A stretch of 60,547 nucleotides of DNA, from assembly GCA_020634315.1 (NCBI GenBank), contig JACKBV010000028.1:1-60547 (forward strand), in the 5' to 3' direction. Below are positions 42,049-51,132 of this stretch, in pieces. Every line of letters begins with the position of its first letter. The first letter of the stretch is position 1. The DNA comes from Ardenticatenaceae bacterium (GTDB taxonomy: Bacteria > Chloroflexota > Anaerolineae > Promineifilales > Promineifilaceae). A program made the translations under genes and the position numbers. The notes beneath the pieces were generated by a model, which was not told the origin of the DNA, made no database searches, and worked only from the letters and a program-made list of their open reading frames with translations.

Positions 42049-44961
42049 ATGCTTGATAACGATAGGGAGGAAACGGCCGTTTCCCCTCACACACTCACTA
42101 CCTACGCTGAAAAGCCAGCCTTTATTGTCGGCATTGGGGCATCGGCCGGCGGACTGGAAGCGTTAGAAAAATTTTTCACCAATGTGGAGCCACGCACACA
42201 ACTGGCCTTTGTCGTTGTGCAGCATCTATCCCCGGATTACAAAAGTTTGATGGTCGAATTGCTGTCAAAACATACGACGCTGCCCGTTTATGAAACAACC
42301 GACGGCATGATCGTCGAACCCAATGCCGTTTACCTCATCCCACGCAAAAAGACGATGACCATTTTCCACGGCCGTTTACTGTTGGCCGACCGCAAGCCAG
42401 AAGAAGGACTGCACCTGCCCATCGACATCTTTTTGAAGTCACTGGCCGAAGACCAGGGGGAAAAGGCCATCGCCATCATCTTGTCGGGCACGGGCAGTGA
42501 CGGCACGCGCGGCATTCGCGCCGTCAAGGAAGCGGGTGGCATGGTTATGGCACAAGACGAGCAGTCCGCTCGTTTCGATGGCATGCCGCGCAGCGCCATT
42601 GCCACCCAATTAGTCGATTACGTTTTGTCACCGGAACAGATGCCGCAGGAATTGATGAAATTTGTGCAGCATCCTTATCTGGTGGGCGATGCCAGAGTCA
42701 AACCACCGCTCACAGACGACGACAATTTGAACAAGATTTTCGCGCTGCTGCGTAGTTTCAGCGGGGTGGATTTTTCCTTTTACAAGCAAAACACAATGGG
42801 ACGGCGCATCGAGCGCCGCATGAGCATCAATCAAATTGATCGCCTCAGTGATTATCTCAATTATTTGTATCGCTCGCAGGCGGAAGTGAATACGCTGTAT
42901 AAAGAAATGCTCATTGGCGTGACGCGATTTTTCCGCGACCCAGAGGCGTTTGAGGAATTGAGAACGGCCGTTATTCCTGCCATTCTCGCCAACAAAGACG
43001 CACAAGATCAAGTGCGCGTTTGGGTTGTGGGCTGTTCCACTGGCGAAGAGGCCTATTCGCTGGCGATTTTATTCCGCGAGGCGATGGAGGCGGCAAACAA
43101 AAACCTGGATGTCAAAATATTTGCCACCGACATCGACAAAGAAGCCATTGATTTTGCCAGCCGTGGCATTTACTCGGAGAGCGTGGCCGCTGACGTGTCC
43201 CACGATCAATTGCGGCGCTACTTCATCAAAAAGAGCGACAGCTACGAAATTATGCGCCACGTGCGCGAAATGGTCATTTTCGCCCGCCAAAACCTGATTA
43301 AAGACCCGCCTTTTTCCAAAATCGACCTGATTTCATGCCGCAATGTGCTGATTTATTTCCAGGTTATTTTGCAAAAGCGCGTTTTGGCAATCTTCCAATT
43401 TGCTTTGCAGCATGATGGCTTTCTCTTTTTAGGCACCAGCGAAACAGTTGGCAGCGATCAGGAGGCGTTTTTCCCCTTCCATAATAAGTGGCGTATTTAT
43501 CAGTATAAAGGCGGGGTGCGCCCATTATTACAAACCACAGCCCCAATTATGTCACAGGCTGTGCCACCAGCCGTGACCCATTCGCGTGCGTATGCGCTGC
43601 CTTTTGTGGATGAACGCCGTGCCAGGGAGCATACACTGTATCGCACCATCCTTGAGCAGTTATTGGCACCGGCGCTGATTGTCAATGAACAGCTTGAACT
43701 GCTGCATGCGTTTGGGGATATTAATCGCTTTTTGCAGGTTCCCAGCGGTGGGCGTGTCAGCCTGAGTATCACCAAGATGCTGCGTGCCGATTTGTCTATC
43801 CCGTTTAGTACGGCCATCCATCGCGTGTTAAAGGAGCAGGAGGAGGCGATTTATAACAACGTCGTTGTGCGCCATCAGGATGGCGTGACGGTGGTTGATT
43901 TGTTGGCACGGCCGTTTACCGAACCGGTCACGCGCCAGCGGCTGGCATTCGTGCAGTTCCGCGAAGCTGAACGCAAAACGACAGACGCAGCTGCTCCCGA
44001 ATCATATGATCGTTACCAGGGTGCCAGCCAGCGCATCAAAGATTTAGAGCAGGAATTGCAATATACCCGCGAAAGCTTGCAGGCCACCATTGAAGAATTG
44101 GAAACCTCCAACGAGGAGCTACAAGCCACAAATGAAGAATTGTTGGCGGCAAACGAAGAGCTGCAAAGCACCAACGAGGAATTGCAATCTGTCAACGAAG
44201 AGCTGATCACCGTCAATGCGGAATATCAGGCCAAGATTCAAGAATTGACCGAGCTGAACAACGATATGAGCAATTTGCTCGGCAGCACGGACATCGGCAC
44301 GATTTTCCTCGACATTGATTTGCATGTGCGCAAATTTACCCCGGCCATTCAGCGCGAGATTAATCTCATTGACAGCGACATCAATCGTCCCATCAGCCAC
44401 ATCTCGCACAATATCGAGGGGTGCGATTTGATGGCAGAAGCGGAAATTGTGCTCGATACGTTGGTCAGCCGTCAGCGCAAAGTCCGTGATAGGCAGGGCA
44501 AATGGTTTATCTTGAAAGTGATGCCATATCGCACGCAGGATAATGCCATTCGTGGGGTTGTCATGACGTTGGTGGACATTACCGAATTGGAAATGGCTAA
44601 CCAGCAGATTGCCTATCAAGAAAATGTTTTGCGCAAAAGCCCGCACGCCATTATTTCTGTTGACCATGATTTGCGCATTGTTAACTGGAATCAGGCGGCG
44701 CAAACCCTTTTCGGGTTTACATTTCAAGAGGCGGTAGGCAAGGAGATTGAAACGGTGCTGCGTACACAGTATGTGTCTGAACGGCGGGAACAGGTGTGGA
44801 CGGCCGTTCACGAGAGCGGCTTGTGGAGCGGTGAAATAAGGCAAACAAGCAAAGATGGCACCGTGTTTCCCATTTTGGCTTTGATTTCCACAATCAAAAA
44901 TCATGGAGAGCAGCAGACGGGGATGGTTTGGGTTAATCGCCTTATTGCTGGAACACATTAA
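42049..44961 (+). CDS. CheB-CheR-PAS fusion signalling protein
   Basis: 970 residues. CheB methylesterase at about 20-205 with IGASAGGLEAL (catalytic Ser), VVQHLSPD (His) and SGTGSDGTRG (Asp). CheR methyltransferase follows at about 225-480 (MGRRIERRM, TRFFRDPEAFEEL, VGCSTGEEAYSLAI, ATDIDKEAIDFA, SCRNVLIYF). A Glu-rich coiled coil (ETSNEELQATNEELLAANEELQ) leads into two PAS domains to the end. There is no kinase domain; the next gene supplies one. GGAGGAG at proper spacing selects ATG 42049 over 42034. No chemoreceptors are nearby, so a role outside chemotaxis is likely. Confidence 0.93.
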   Translation: MLDNDREETAVSPHTLTTYAEKPAFIVGIGASAGGLEALEKFFTNVEPRTQLAFVVVQHLSPDYKSLMVELLSKHTTLPVYETTDGMIVEPNAVYLIPRKKTMTIFHGRLLLADRKPEEGLHLPIDIFLKSLAEDQGEKAIAIILSGTGSDGTRGIRAVKEAGGMVMAQDEQSARFDGMPRSAIATQLVDYVLSPEQMPQELMKFVQHPYLVGDARVKPPLTDDDNLNKIFALLRSFSGVDFSFYKQNTMGRRIERRMSINQIDRLSDYLNYLYRSQAEVNTLYKEMLIGVTRFFRDPEAFEELRTAVIPAILANKDAQDQVRVWVVGCSTGEEAYSLAILFREAMEAANKNLDVKIFATDIDKEAIDFASRGIYSESVAADVSHDQLRRYFIKKSDSYEIMRHVREMVIFARQNLIKDPPFSKIDLISCRNVLIYFQVILQKRVLAIFQFALQHDGFLFLGTSETVGSDQEAFFPFHNKWRIYQYKGGVRPLLQTTAPIMSQAVPPAVTHSRAYALPFVDERRAREHTLYRTILEQLLAPALIVNEQLELLHAFGDINRFLQVPSGGRVSLSITKMLRADLSIPFSTAIHRVLKEQEEAIYNNVVVRHQDGVTVVDLLARPFTEPVTRQRLAFVQFREAERKTTDAAAPESYDRYQGASQRIKDLEQELQYTRESLQATIEELETSNEELQATNEELLAANEELQSTNEELQSVNEELITVNAEYQAKIQELTELNNDMSNLLGSTDIGTIFLDIDLHVRKFTPAIQREINLIDSDINRPISHISHNIEGCDLMAEAEIVLDTLVSRQRKVRDRQGKWFILKVMPYRTQDNAIRGVVMTLVDITELEMANQQIAYQENVLRKSPHAIISVDHDLRIVNWNQAAQTLFGFTFQEAVGKEIETVLRTQYVSERREQVWTAVHESGLWSGEIRQTSKDGTVFPILALISTIKNHGEQQTGMVWVNRLIAGTH

Positions 44962-45054
44962 TACAAAACAGGTGGGATTGATCGCGAAAACGCTCCCGTT
45001 ATGTCGGGAAGGTTTGCTTTTCTCAGCCCGGATGTGAAGAGGGTAGGCTAGAAT

Positions 45055-46782
45055 ATGTTAGGACAACCAGATGGTCATGGGATTTCTAATTTGCGGCAGC
45101 AGGCCGAATCTGCGTTGCAAGGGAAGCCAGTCGAGATTGCGACACTTTCGTCTGAAGATGTTGCCAAGCTCATTCATGAATTGCAGGTTCATCAAATTGA
45201 GTTGGAACTGCAAAACGCCCAATTGCGCCAGACTCAGCAGGAGCTAGAAACAACACGAGATCGGTATACAAACTTGTATGATTTTGCGCCGGTGGGGTAT
45301 TTGACGTTGAATGCACAGGGCGTCATTCAATCGGCCAATTTGACGAGCGTGAACATGTTGGGCGTCTCTGAACGCGCGGCGCTGCAACAAGTTCTCCTGA
45401 CAGATTTTGTTGCCTTTGAGGATCAAGATGTTTTCTTTCGCTTTTGGCGGCGTTTGCGGCGCTCGGAGTCTTTGCAGCAGTGTGAGGTGCGCCTGGTGCG
45501 CAAAGATGGCACGGTGTTTTATGCGTATGTGGAAGGGGTTGCTTTTGAGGGAGGTGACGGAACGGCCGTTCAGTGCCATCTCATTTTAAGCGACATCAAC
45601 CGGCGTCGCATGGCCGAAGAAGCCGTCTATCGCACGCAAAAACTGGAAAGCCTCGGCATCATGGCCGGTGGCATTGCCCATGATTTTAACAATTTGCTGT
45701 CAGCCATTTTGGTGCAGCACGAGTTGGCACAAGTGAAACTGCCTCTGGAGCATCCGGTACAGCTGCATTTGCAGAAGGCCAGCCAGGCGGCGCGTCATGC
45801 GGTCAATTTAACCACGCAGTTACTGGCCTATGTGGGGCAGGGAGATTATCAAATCACCTTGTTGAACCTCAACCGCGTCATTAGCGAAAGCGTCGCTTTG
45901 CTTGAAGCAACGATTCCGCACACGATTTCCTTGATGCTAAATTTATCGCCAAACCTGCCACAGCTTGAGGCTGACGCCAGCCAGATGCAGCAAATTGCGA
46001 TCAATCTCATCATGAATGCGGCCGAGGCATATGAAGATAAGCCGGGGATTGTTTGGGTAGAAACACGCACAACGGTATTGTCTGAAGACCAGATAAACGC
46101 CTTCTCCCACACGTATGATATGTCGCCCGGTGAACATGTGGTTTTGAGCGTTCGTGATGAGGGCAAAGGCATGACGTCGGATACGATGATGCGTGTGTTT
46201 GATCCCTTCTTCACGACGAAATTTACCGGTCGTGGGCTGGGGCTGGCTGCGGTGCAGGGGATTGTGCGGCAGCACCGGGGCGGCATTCAGATTGATTCGT
46301 CGTGGCGCAAAGGGACGATGTTCCGTGTTTATTTGCGCCCGACGGTGCTGGAGGATGTCGCTACCTGGGAGGAAAATGAGGCTGGCGGTGGGGAAACGGC
46401 CGTTATCCTGCTCATTGACGACGAAGTAGCCTTGCGTGATGGAATTCAAGAACTGCTGGAGTTAAGCGGCGCACGCGTGCTGGTGGCCGGAAATGGCCCC
46501 GATGGCCTGGAAATCTTTCGCCATCATTATCAGGACATTGATGTGGTTGTGTTGGATTTGACCATGCCCATGATGTCTGGCGAAGAAGTGTTGGTCGAAC
46601 TGCGTCGTATTCAGCCTGACGTTTCTGTGATTATCACCACCGGCTATGGCGAGACAGAAGCCTTGCGCCGCCTGCGCGGCATGGAGCCATTTTACTTTTT
46701 CCCCAAGCCATTTGTGGTCGATGACCTGCTGACCAAAATCGGGGAGATTCGCGGGCGAGCACAGATGCCAGGCAATGCGTAA
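45055..46782 (+). CDS. Hybrid histidine kinase: PAS, kinase, receiver
   Basis: 575 residues. An N-terminal coiled coil (LIHELQVHQIELELQNAQLRQTQQELE) is followed by PAS (about 65-190), a kinase core with H-box GIMAGGIAHDFNNLLS (His near 211), N-box INLIMNAAEAY, DEGKGM and GRGLGLAAV, and a C-terminal receiver with VILLIDDE, phospho-acceptor Asp near 501 in VVVLDLTMPMMSGEE and KPF. It follows the CheB-CheR-PAS gene by 93 bp; together they reconstitute the CheB-CheR-PAS-kinase architecture found as one protein elsewhere. No dedicated DNA-binding output is seen. Confidence 0.92.
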   Translation: MLGQPDGHGISNLRQQAESALQGKPVEIATLSSEDVAKLIHELQVHQIELELQNAQLRQTQQELETTRDRYTNLYDFAPVGYLTLNAQGVIQSANLTSVNMLGVSERAALQQVLLTDFVAFEDQDVFFRFWRRLRRSESLQQCEVRLVRKDGTVFYAYVEGVAFEGGDGTAVQCHLILSDINRRRMAEEAVYRTQKLESLGIMAGGIAHDFNNLLSAILVQHELAQVKLPLEHPVQLHLQKASQAARHAVNLTTQLLAYVGQGDYQITLLNLNRVISESVALLEATIPHTISLMLNLSPNLPQLEADASQMQQIAINLIMNAAEAYEDKPGIVWVETRTTVLSEDQINAFSHTYDMSPGEHVVLSVRDEGKGMTSDTMMRVFDPFFTTKFTGRGLGLAAVQGIVRQHRGGIQIDSSWRKGTMFRVYLRPTVLEDVATWEENEAGGGETAVILLIDDEVALRDGIQELLELSGARVLVAGNGPDGLEIFRHHYQDIDVVVLDLTMPMMSGEEVLVELRRIQPDVSVIITTGYGETEALRRLRGMEPFYFFPKPFVVDDLLTKIGEIRGRAQMPGNA

Positions 46783-46794
46783 CACCGCCTGGCA
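46766..46794. terminator. Hairpin between convergent genes
   Basis: TGCCAGGC (46766-46773) pairs with GCCTGGCA (46787-46794), followed by TTTGCT on the plus strand. It overlaps the hybrid kinase stop and lies 10 bp from the end of the convergent gene. A weak bidirectional terminator. Confidence 0.55.
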
Positions 46795-46803
46795 TTTGCT
46801 GGT

Positions 46804-47829
46804 TTAGTCTGCGGGCAGCGTGCGCTCGGACGGCCATTCACGGCCGATATTTTTGCGCATCTTTTCCACGTAAGCCTGCTCTAAATCAATCCCGGCATAA
46901 TTTGCCAGCTTGAGCGTGTAGGCGAACAAATCGGCCAGTTCGCTGCGCAGGCTGGCGCGGTGGCGGTTGACCGCTTCCTGGTGGGCGTCGTTGGGGGAAC
47001 GGCCGTCTCCTTGCAGCCGCTTGCCATCTCCCCAAATCTTGACAAACTCGCTGGCAATTTCGCCCACCTCTTCGGTGAGCAAGATGTAGTTGAAGAAAAT
47101 GTCCGGGTCGAACCCTTTGCTGCTGTCCAATTGGCGATGGAACTCCTGGTAAGCGGGGAGTTTGCCCTGCTGCAAAAGGCGTGTTTGCGCATCGGAGACA
47201 GATGGCGATTGTGGCGCGTGGTGCGCCAGCGCCGCCTGCACCAATGACGTGACGTGGTCGAGGTCAGCTTCGTTTGCCAAAAAGTCGAGCGTGCTGACAT
47301 CAATGGTCAGCACGGGAATATCTTGCAGGCTGGAAAGCCACGCTTCGTAAGCCGAAGCCAATTCGCGGATGTATTCGGGATCCATGTCGCGTTCGTAGGG
47401 ACGGTCACGCAAAGCGATGCGTCGCATAACCACCGAATGTTCCGCTTTCAGGTAGACGATGAGGTTGGGTTTGGGGATTTTTTCGCTGAGCGCGGCATGG
47501 ACACGGCCGTACATCGCCAACTCGTCATCTTTCAAGTTTAGCCAGGCAAACAACTCATCTTTGGCAAAAGTGTAGTCAGCCACCAGTGGCCCGCGCCGCA
47601 GCGCCTCCGGTACCGCTTTGTTTTGCTGGTGGTAGCGGCTGAGCAAAAAGAAAAGCTGTGTCTGGAAAGCGTACCGCTCTCGATCCTGGTAAAAGTTGGA
47701 GAGGAATGGGTTTTCCTCAAATACTTCCAGCAGCAAGCTGGCGTTGGCGAATTTGCTTTGCAGCAGGCGTGCCAGCGTGGTTTTGCCCACGCCAATGACA
47801 CCCTCAATGGCGATGAAATGATTGGTCAT
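46804..47829 (-). CDS. Deoxynucleoside kinase fused to a MazG-like pyrophosphohydrolase
   Basis: 341 residues. The first 205 or so form a deoxynucleoside kinase (dGuo/dAdo type): P-loop EGVIGVGKTTLA, EVFEENPFLSNFY, RDRPYERDMDPEYI (lid). The last 120 are all-alpha NTP pyrophosphatase-like, with metal motif EEVGE in LLTEEVGEIASEF and ELADL in RSELADLFAY, plus KNIGREWP. The kinase salvages deoxynucleosides; MazG-type domains cut NTPs or dNTPs to monophosphates. ATG 47829 with TGAGGACATC is preferred. The two activities are partly opposed, which makes the fusion notable. Confidence 0.85.
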   Translation of the reverse strand: MTNHFIAIEGVIGVGKTTLARLLQSKFANASLLLEVFEENPFLSNFYQDRERYAFQTQLFFLLSRYHQQNKAVPEALRRGPLVADYTFAKDELFAWLNLKDDELAMYGRVHAALSEKIPKPNLIVYLKAEHSVVMRRIALRDRPYERDMDPEYIRELASAYEAWLSSLQDIPVLTIDVSTLDFLANEADLDHVTSLVQAALAHHAPQSPSVSDAQTRLLQQGKLPAYQEFHRQLDSSKGFDPDIFFNYILLTEEVGEIASEFVKIWGDGKRLQGDGRSPNDAHQEAVNRHRASLRSELADLFAYTLKLANYAGIDLEQAYVEKMRKNIGREWPSERTLPAD

Positions 47830-47878
47830 GATGTCCTCATGTGTCAAAGAAGGAGCTTTTGAGTTTCGTGGAATTGTT

Positions 47879-47933
47879 CCGTATTGCGTATTGCGTATTC
47901 AAAGGCCAATACGTAATACGTAATACGCAATAA
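47879..47933. repeat. ATTGCGT / ATTACGT word repeat forming an inverted repeat
   Basis: CGTATTGCGTATTGCGTATT, then about 9 bases, then AATACGTAATACGTAATACGCAAT. The two arms are tandem 7-base words and near reverse complements, so they fold into a hairpin of about 20 bp upstream of the deoxynucleoside kinase gene. Confidence 0.8.
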
Positions 47934-47978
47934 CCAGTCCCCGCATTCCTCAAAAGCCTGTATAACGTTTCTTTTTCT

Positions 47979-48563
47979 TTACAAAAAGAGTTGCAGCAGC
48001 AGGCCAACGGCCGTTCCCACAACAGCGCCACCGGCAATATCTGTCAAGAAATGGCGTGCAAGCACCACACGAGCCAGGGCAACGGCCGTTGCCCACAGCA
48101 AAAAAACGGCCGTCCACAGTGGATATAAAAAGGAAAGGGTGATGGCAACGGCCGTTACCCGCGCCGCATGTCCCGAAGGGAAGGCATACTTGTCTGCGCC
48201 AAAATCGCGGCCCGGCCCAGAGGGGCGCTCCCGTTTGTAAATGCCTTTGCTGATGTAGACGGTAACGGCCGTTGCCGTGATCGTCCACATCAAATTCCAC
48301 CCCAGCGTTGCCCGTTGCAGCAGCGCCACCACACACACCGCAACCCAAAAGACACTATCCCCGGAGCGTGCCAGCAGCCACGCCAGCAAACGCCAACTGC
48401 GTCGCTGCCCGCGTATCGCTAACTTTTGCGACCAGATCGCATCTTTTGCCAGCAAGGCTGGCGGCAGCGGCAGCGGTGGCGGTTTAACCACAAACGCCGC
48501 AGAAGAGGCTGCGTCGTTTTCAGGTTGCTCTGCGTGCGTCCCTTCTTCTGCCGGTTTACTCAT
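47979..48563 (-). CDS. PAP2-family membrane phosphatase
   Basis: 194 residues with an N-terminal basic/Pro-rich segment and several membrane helices. The three PAP2 phosphatase motifs are KGIYKRERP, PSGHAAR and ARVVLARHFLTD. Likely substrates are lipid phosphates or undecaprenyl pyrophosphate. ATG 48563 overlaps the last 8 bases of prs, so it is translated from the prs message. Four iterated palindromes lie in this gene. Confidence 0.9.
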   Translation of the reverse strand: MSKPAEEGTHAEQPENDAASSAAFVVKPPPLPLPPALLAKDAIWSQKLAIRGQRRSWRLLAWLLARSGDSVFWVAVCVVALLQRATLGWNLMWTITATAVTVYISKGIYKRERPSGPGRDFGADKYAFPSGHAARVTAVAITLSFLYPLWTAVFLLWATAVALARVVLARHFLTDIAGGAVVGTAVGLLLQLFL

Positions 48564-49497
48564 TAAACAATTCGCCCACGCTGCGCCCTTCGTGCGTGCG
48601 GGCAATCACCTCGCCCAACAGCCCGGCAACTGTGAGCACAGTCATGTTGGGCAGCCGTTTTTCTGGCGGAATGGGCAGCGTGTCGGTGGTCACAATTTCC
48701 TGAATCGGCAACTGCGCCAGCCGCTCCACCGCCGGGTGGGATAAGACAGGATGGACAAAAGAGACGTAGACATCCTTTGCGCCGCGCTCTTTCACCAGAT
48801 TCACAGCCTGTTGAATGGAGCCGCCGGTGTCGACGAGATCATCGACGATGATTACGTCACGCCCGGCCACATCGCCAATTAAGGTGAGCGCCTCCCGTTT
48901 GTTCTCGTTGCCACTGCGCCGCTTTTCCACAAACGCCAGCGGCAAGTCCAGTTCTTCGGCATAGTTGCGCCCGCGCTTGGCAAAACCCAGGTCAGGTGTG
49001 ACGATGACGGCGTCGAGGTGCTTTTCCTTGAAATAGTCGGTGAGCAGGTGCATGGCGGTCAGCGAATCGCCGGGAATTTTGTAAAAGCCTTGAATCTGGC
49101 CGGAGTGTAAATCAATCGTAATCCAGCGGTCGGCCCCGGCAACTTCGATCATGTCTGCCAGCAGGCGGGCGGTGATGGGGATGCGCGGTTGGTCTTTTTT
49201 GTCGCTTTGCGAATAAGCCATGTAAGGGCAAACAACCGTGATGCGCCCGGCCGAATCGCGATTGAGGCAGTCGATGGCGATCAACATTTCCATGATGTTG
49301 CGATGCACCGGACGTGTATGACTCTGGATAACGTAAACATCCTGGCCGCGGACACTGCCATGTAACCGGACCAGGATGTTTTCGTTGGGAAATTGAACAA
49401 TATCCCACGGACTAAGTGGGATTTTCATATAATTAGCAACACGCTGCGCCAGTTCAGGGCAACCTGATCCGGCAAATAATTTAATGTCACCGTACAT
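48556..49497 (-). CDS. prs: Ribose-phosphate pyrophosphokinase (PRPP synthetase)
   Basis: Makes PRPP from ribose-5-phosphate and ATP for nucleotide, His and Trp synthesis. 313 residues, normal length. MYGDIKLFAGSGCPELAQRVA, the YMAYSQSDKKD flexible region, TIDLHSGQIQGF, TPDLGFAKR and the PRPP loop VIIVDDLVDTGGS are clear. AAGGAG lies before the ATG. It sits 12 bp downstream of the SDR gene and overlaps the PAP2 gene: operon SDR-prs-PAP2. Confidence 0.95.
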   Translation of the reverse strand: MYGDIKLFAGSGCPELAQRVANYMKIPLSPWDIVQFPNENILVRLHGSVRGQDVYVIQSHTRPVHRNIMEMLIAIDCLNRDSAGRITVVCPYMAYSQSDKKDQPRIPITARLLADMIEVAGADRWITIDLHSGQIQGFYKIPGDSLTAMHLLTDYFKEKHLDAVIVTPDLGFAKRGRNYAEELDLPLAFVEKRRSGNENKREALTLIGDVAGRDVIIVDDLVDTGGSIQQAVNLVKERGAKDVYVSFVHPVLSHPAVERLAQLPIQEIVTTDTLPIPPEKRLPNMTVLTVAGLLGEVIARTHEGRSVGELFNE

Positions 49498-49509
49498 GAT
49501 GCCAGCTCC

Positions 49510-50298
49510 TTATGTGAATAAATCTCGTTTGCTGAATGGCTGCATTGCCAGGCGTGTAAATAATTTTACCGGCGTCAACCAGGAAATGTTTGCGCCGGAT
49601 TTGTCGTTTGCTAATACTTTTTCTACCAGCCAGGGGGTGACGGTTTCTACTTTGTCACCAAGGCTGTTGAACACTTTTTTGGCTTGTTCCAGCCCGGCGG
49701 GATCGTCTTTGTATTGGTCTGTGAGGAAATCGGTGATGACGATGCCGGGGCTGAGGGTGCTGACTTTAACGGCCGTATCCGCGGTTTCCTGCGTGAGGGA
49801 ACGAGAGAGGAAACGCACGGCCGCTTTGGTGCTGCCATAGACGCTGATTCCGGCCCGAATACGGCCGTTGCTGCCAAACCCTTCCATGTTGTACAAATGT
49901 CCATGCCCTTGTTGCAACATGTTGCGGATGGCGACGCGCGAACCGTAAACCAATCCTTTGAAATCAATGTCGATCACCTGATCAATGGCTGCCTGGGGGA
50001 GTTCCCACACCATTTGCATGGGATGGCCGACCCCGGCATTGTTGATCCAGATGTCTACAGAACCAAAACGGGCAACGGCCGTATCCCACACTGTTTGCAA
50101 TTCTTCTTCGTGGGTTACGTTGGCCGCACAACCGTGCAGCCGTTCATTGCCATGAATCTGAGAAAGGGAGGTCAGGGCTTGCGTGACGCTGTTGGGGGAA
50201 CGGCCGTTAATCGTTACCCGACAACCCCGCGCCAAAAATTCATGCGCCAACCCATAACCAATGCCACGTGTACTTCCAGTAATGACGATGTTTTTCAT
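49510..50298 (-). CDS. SDR oxidoreductase resembling chlorophyll b reductase (NOL/NYC1)
   Basis: 262 residues: VITGSTRGIGYGLAHEFLARG (nucleotide site), VDIWINNAG, HLYNMEGFGSNG, YGSTKAAVRF (Tyr-x3-Lys) and TLSPGIVITDFL. The IWINNAG, NMxGxGSxG, YGSTK and SPGxVxT combination is what I remember of plant NOL/NYC1 reductases. No chlorophyll genes are in this window, so the substrate in this organism is probably something else. It is first in an operon with prs and the PAP2 gene. Confidence 0.8.
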   Translation of the reverse strand: MKNIVITGSTRGIGYGLAHEFLARGCRVTINGRSPNSVTQALTSLSQIHGNERLHGCAANVTHEEELQTVWDTAVARFGSVDIWINNAGVGHPMQMVWELPQAAIDQVIDIDFKGLVYGSRVAIRNMLQQGHGHLYNMEGFGSNGRIRAGISVYGSTKAAVRFLSRSLTQETADTAVKVSTLSPGIVITDFLTDQYKDDPAGLEQAKKVFNSLGDKVETVTPWLVEKVLANDKSGANISWLTPVKLFTRLAMQPFSKRDLFT

Positions 50299-50351
50299 AG
50301 TATGGCCCGTAATCGTAGCCGAAAATCTAGATTTGTAAATGCAGCCCGCAC

Positions 50352-50388
50352 ACCTCCCGGAGGTTTGTTTTAACTGCCTGGAGGCCTA
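50352..50388. repeat. Degenerate CCTCC-GGAGG palindrome pair
   Basis: ACCTCCCGGAGGTTTG, 8 bases, then TGCCTGGAGGCC, upstream of the SDR gene. The second arm is degraded. Confidence 0.6.
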
Positions 50389-50498
50389 TTTCGCAAGATG
50401 TGCCTTTCGCCAACACCCTCTGGCAGATTGTCTGACATGTGCCCCGCCTATGAAATCGCCTCTGATTTTGCCATAAACCTGAATCATCACGCTGGGGC

Positions 50499-50507
50499 TG
50501 GTATAAT
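50499..50507 (+). promoter_or_regulatory. Extended -10 promoter of tag
   Basis: TGGTATAAT, an extended -10 with perfect TATAAT at 50502-50507 and no good -35. The tag ATG lies 29 bases after the -10 box with GGAGGTG in between. Confidence 0.65.
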
Positions 50508-50536
50508 CAGCGGGAACGATTTACCGGAGGTGTACC

Positions 50537-51124
50537 ATGCGTTGTGAGTGGTGTGGCACAGACCCCTTGTACGTACAATATCACGATGAAGAGTGGGGCG
50601 TACCGATTTACGATGATCAACTGCTGTTTGCCAAGTTGATTTTAGACGGAGCGCAGGCAGGATTAAGTTGGATCACCATTTTGCGTAAACGCGAAAATTA
50701 TTGGCAGGCGTTCGACCAATTTGACCCGGCCAAAATAGCCCGTTACGACGAAGCAAAAATCGCCGAACTGCTGCAAAATCCCGGTATTGTGCGCAATCGG
50801 TTGAAGGTGGAAGCGGCCGTTAAAAACGCGCGTGGTTATCTCGATATTATGGAAAAAGAAGGCTCCTTTGCTCGCTTTTTGTGGCAGTTTGTAGATGGGA
50901 AACCTCTGCAAAATCGCTGGCAATCATTGCGCGAGATGCCCGCAGAAACGGCCGTATCCCGCGCCATGAGCAAAGCCCTCAAAAAACGAGGCTTCAACTT
51001 TGTTGGCCCCACCATCGTTTACGCTTTTATGCAGGCTGTCGGCATGGTCAACGACCATGTTGTCACCTGTTTCCGCCACGACGCGTGTCACGCGCTGGCA
51101 AATCACCATCCTTTCACGGAGTAA
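50537..51124 (+). CDS. tag: 3-methyladenine DNA glycosylase I
   Basis: Excises 3-methyladenine from alkylated DNA. 195 residues, normal for Tag. MRCEWCG and YHDEEWGVP supply the N-terminal zinc ligands (Cys and His), with FRHDAC near the C-terminus for the others. SWITILRKRENYWQAF and GFNFVGPTIVYAFMQAVGMVNDH are family signatures. A strong GGAGGTG precedes the ATG. The ABC-F gene follows 8 bp later, so they share a transcript. Confidence 0.95.
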   Translation: MRCEWCGTDPLYVQYHDEEWGVPIYDDQLLFAKLILDGAQAGLSWITILRKRENYWQAFDQFDPAKIARYDEAKIAELLQNPGIVRNRLKVEAAVKNARGYLDIMEKEGSFARFLWQFVDGKPLQNRWQSLREMPAETAVSRAMSKALKKRGFNFVGPTIVYAFMQAVGMVNDHVVTCFRHDACHALANHHPFTE

Positions 51125-51132
51125 AAACACGA

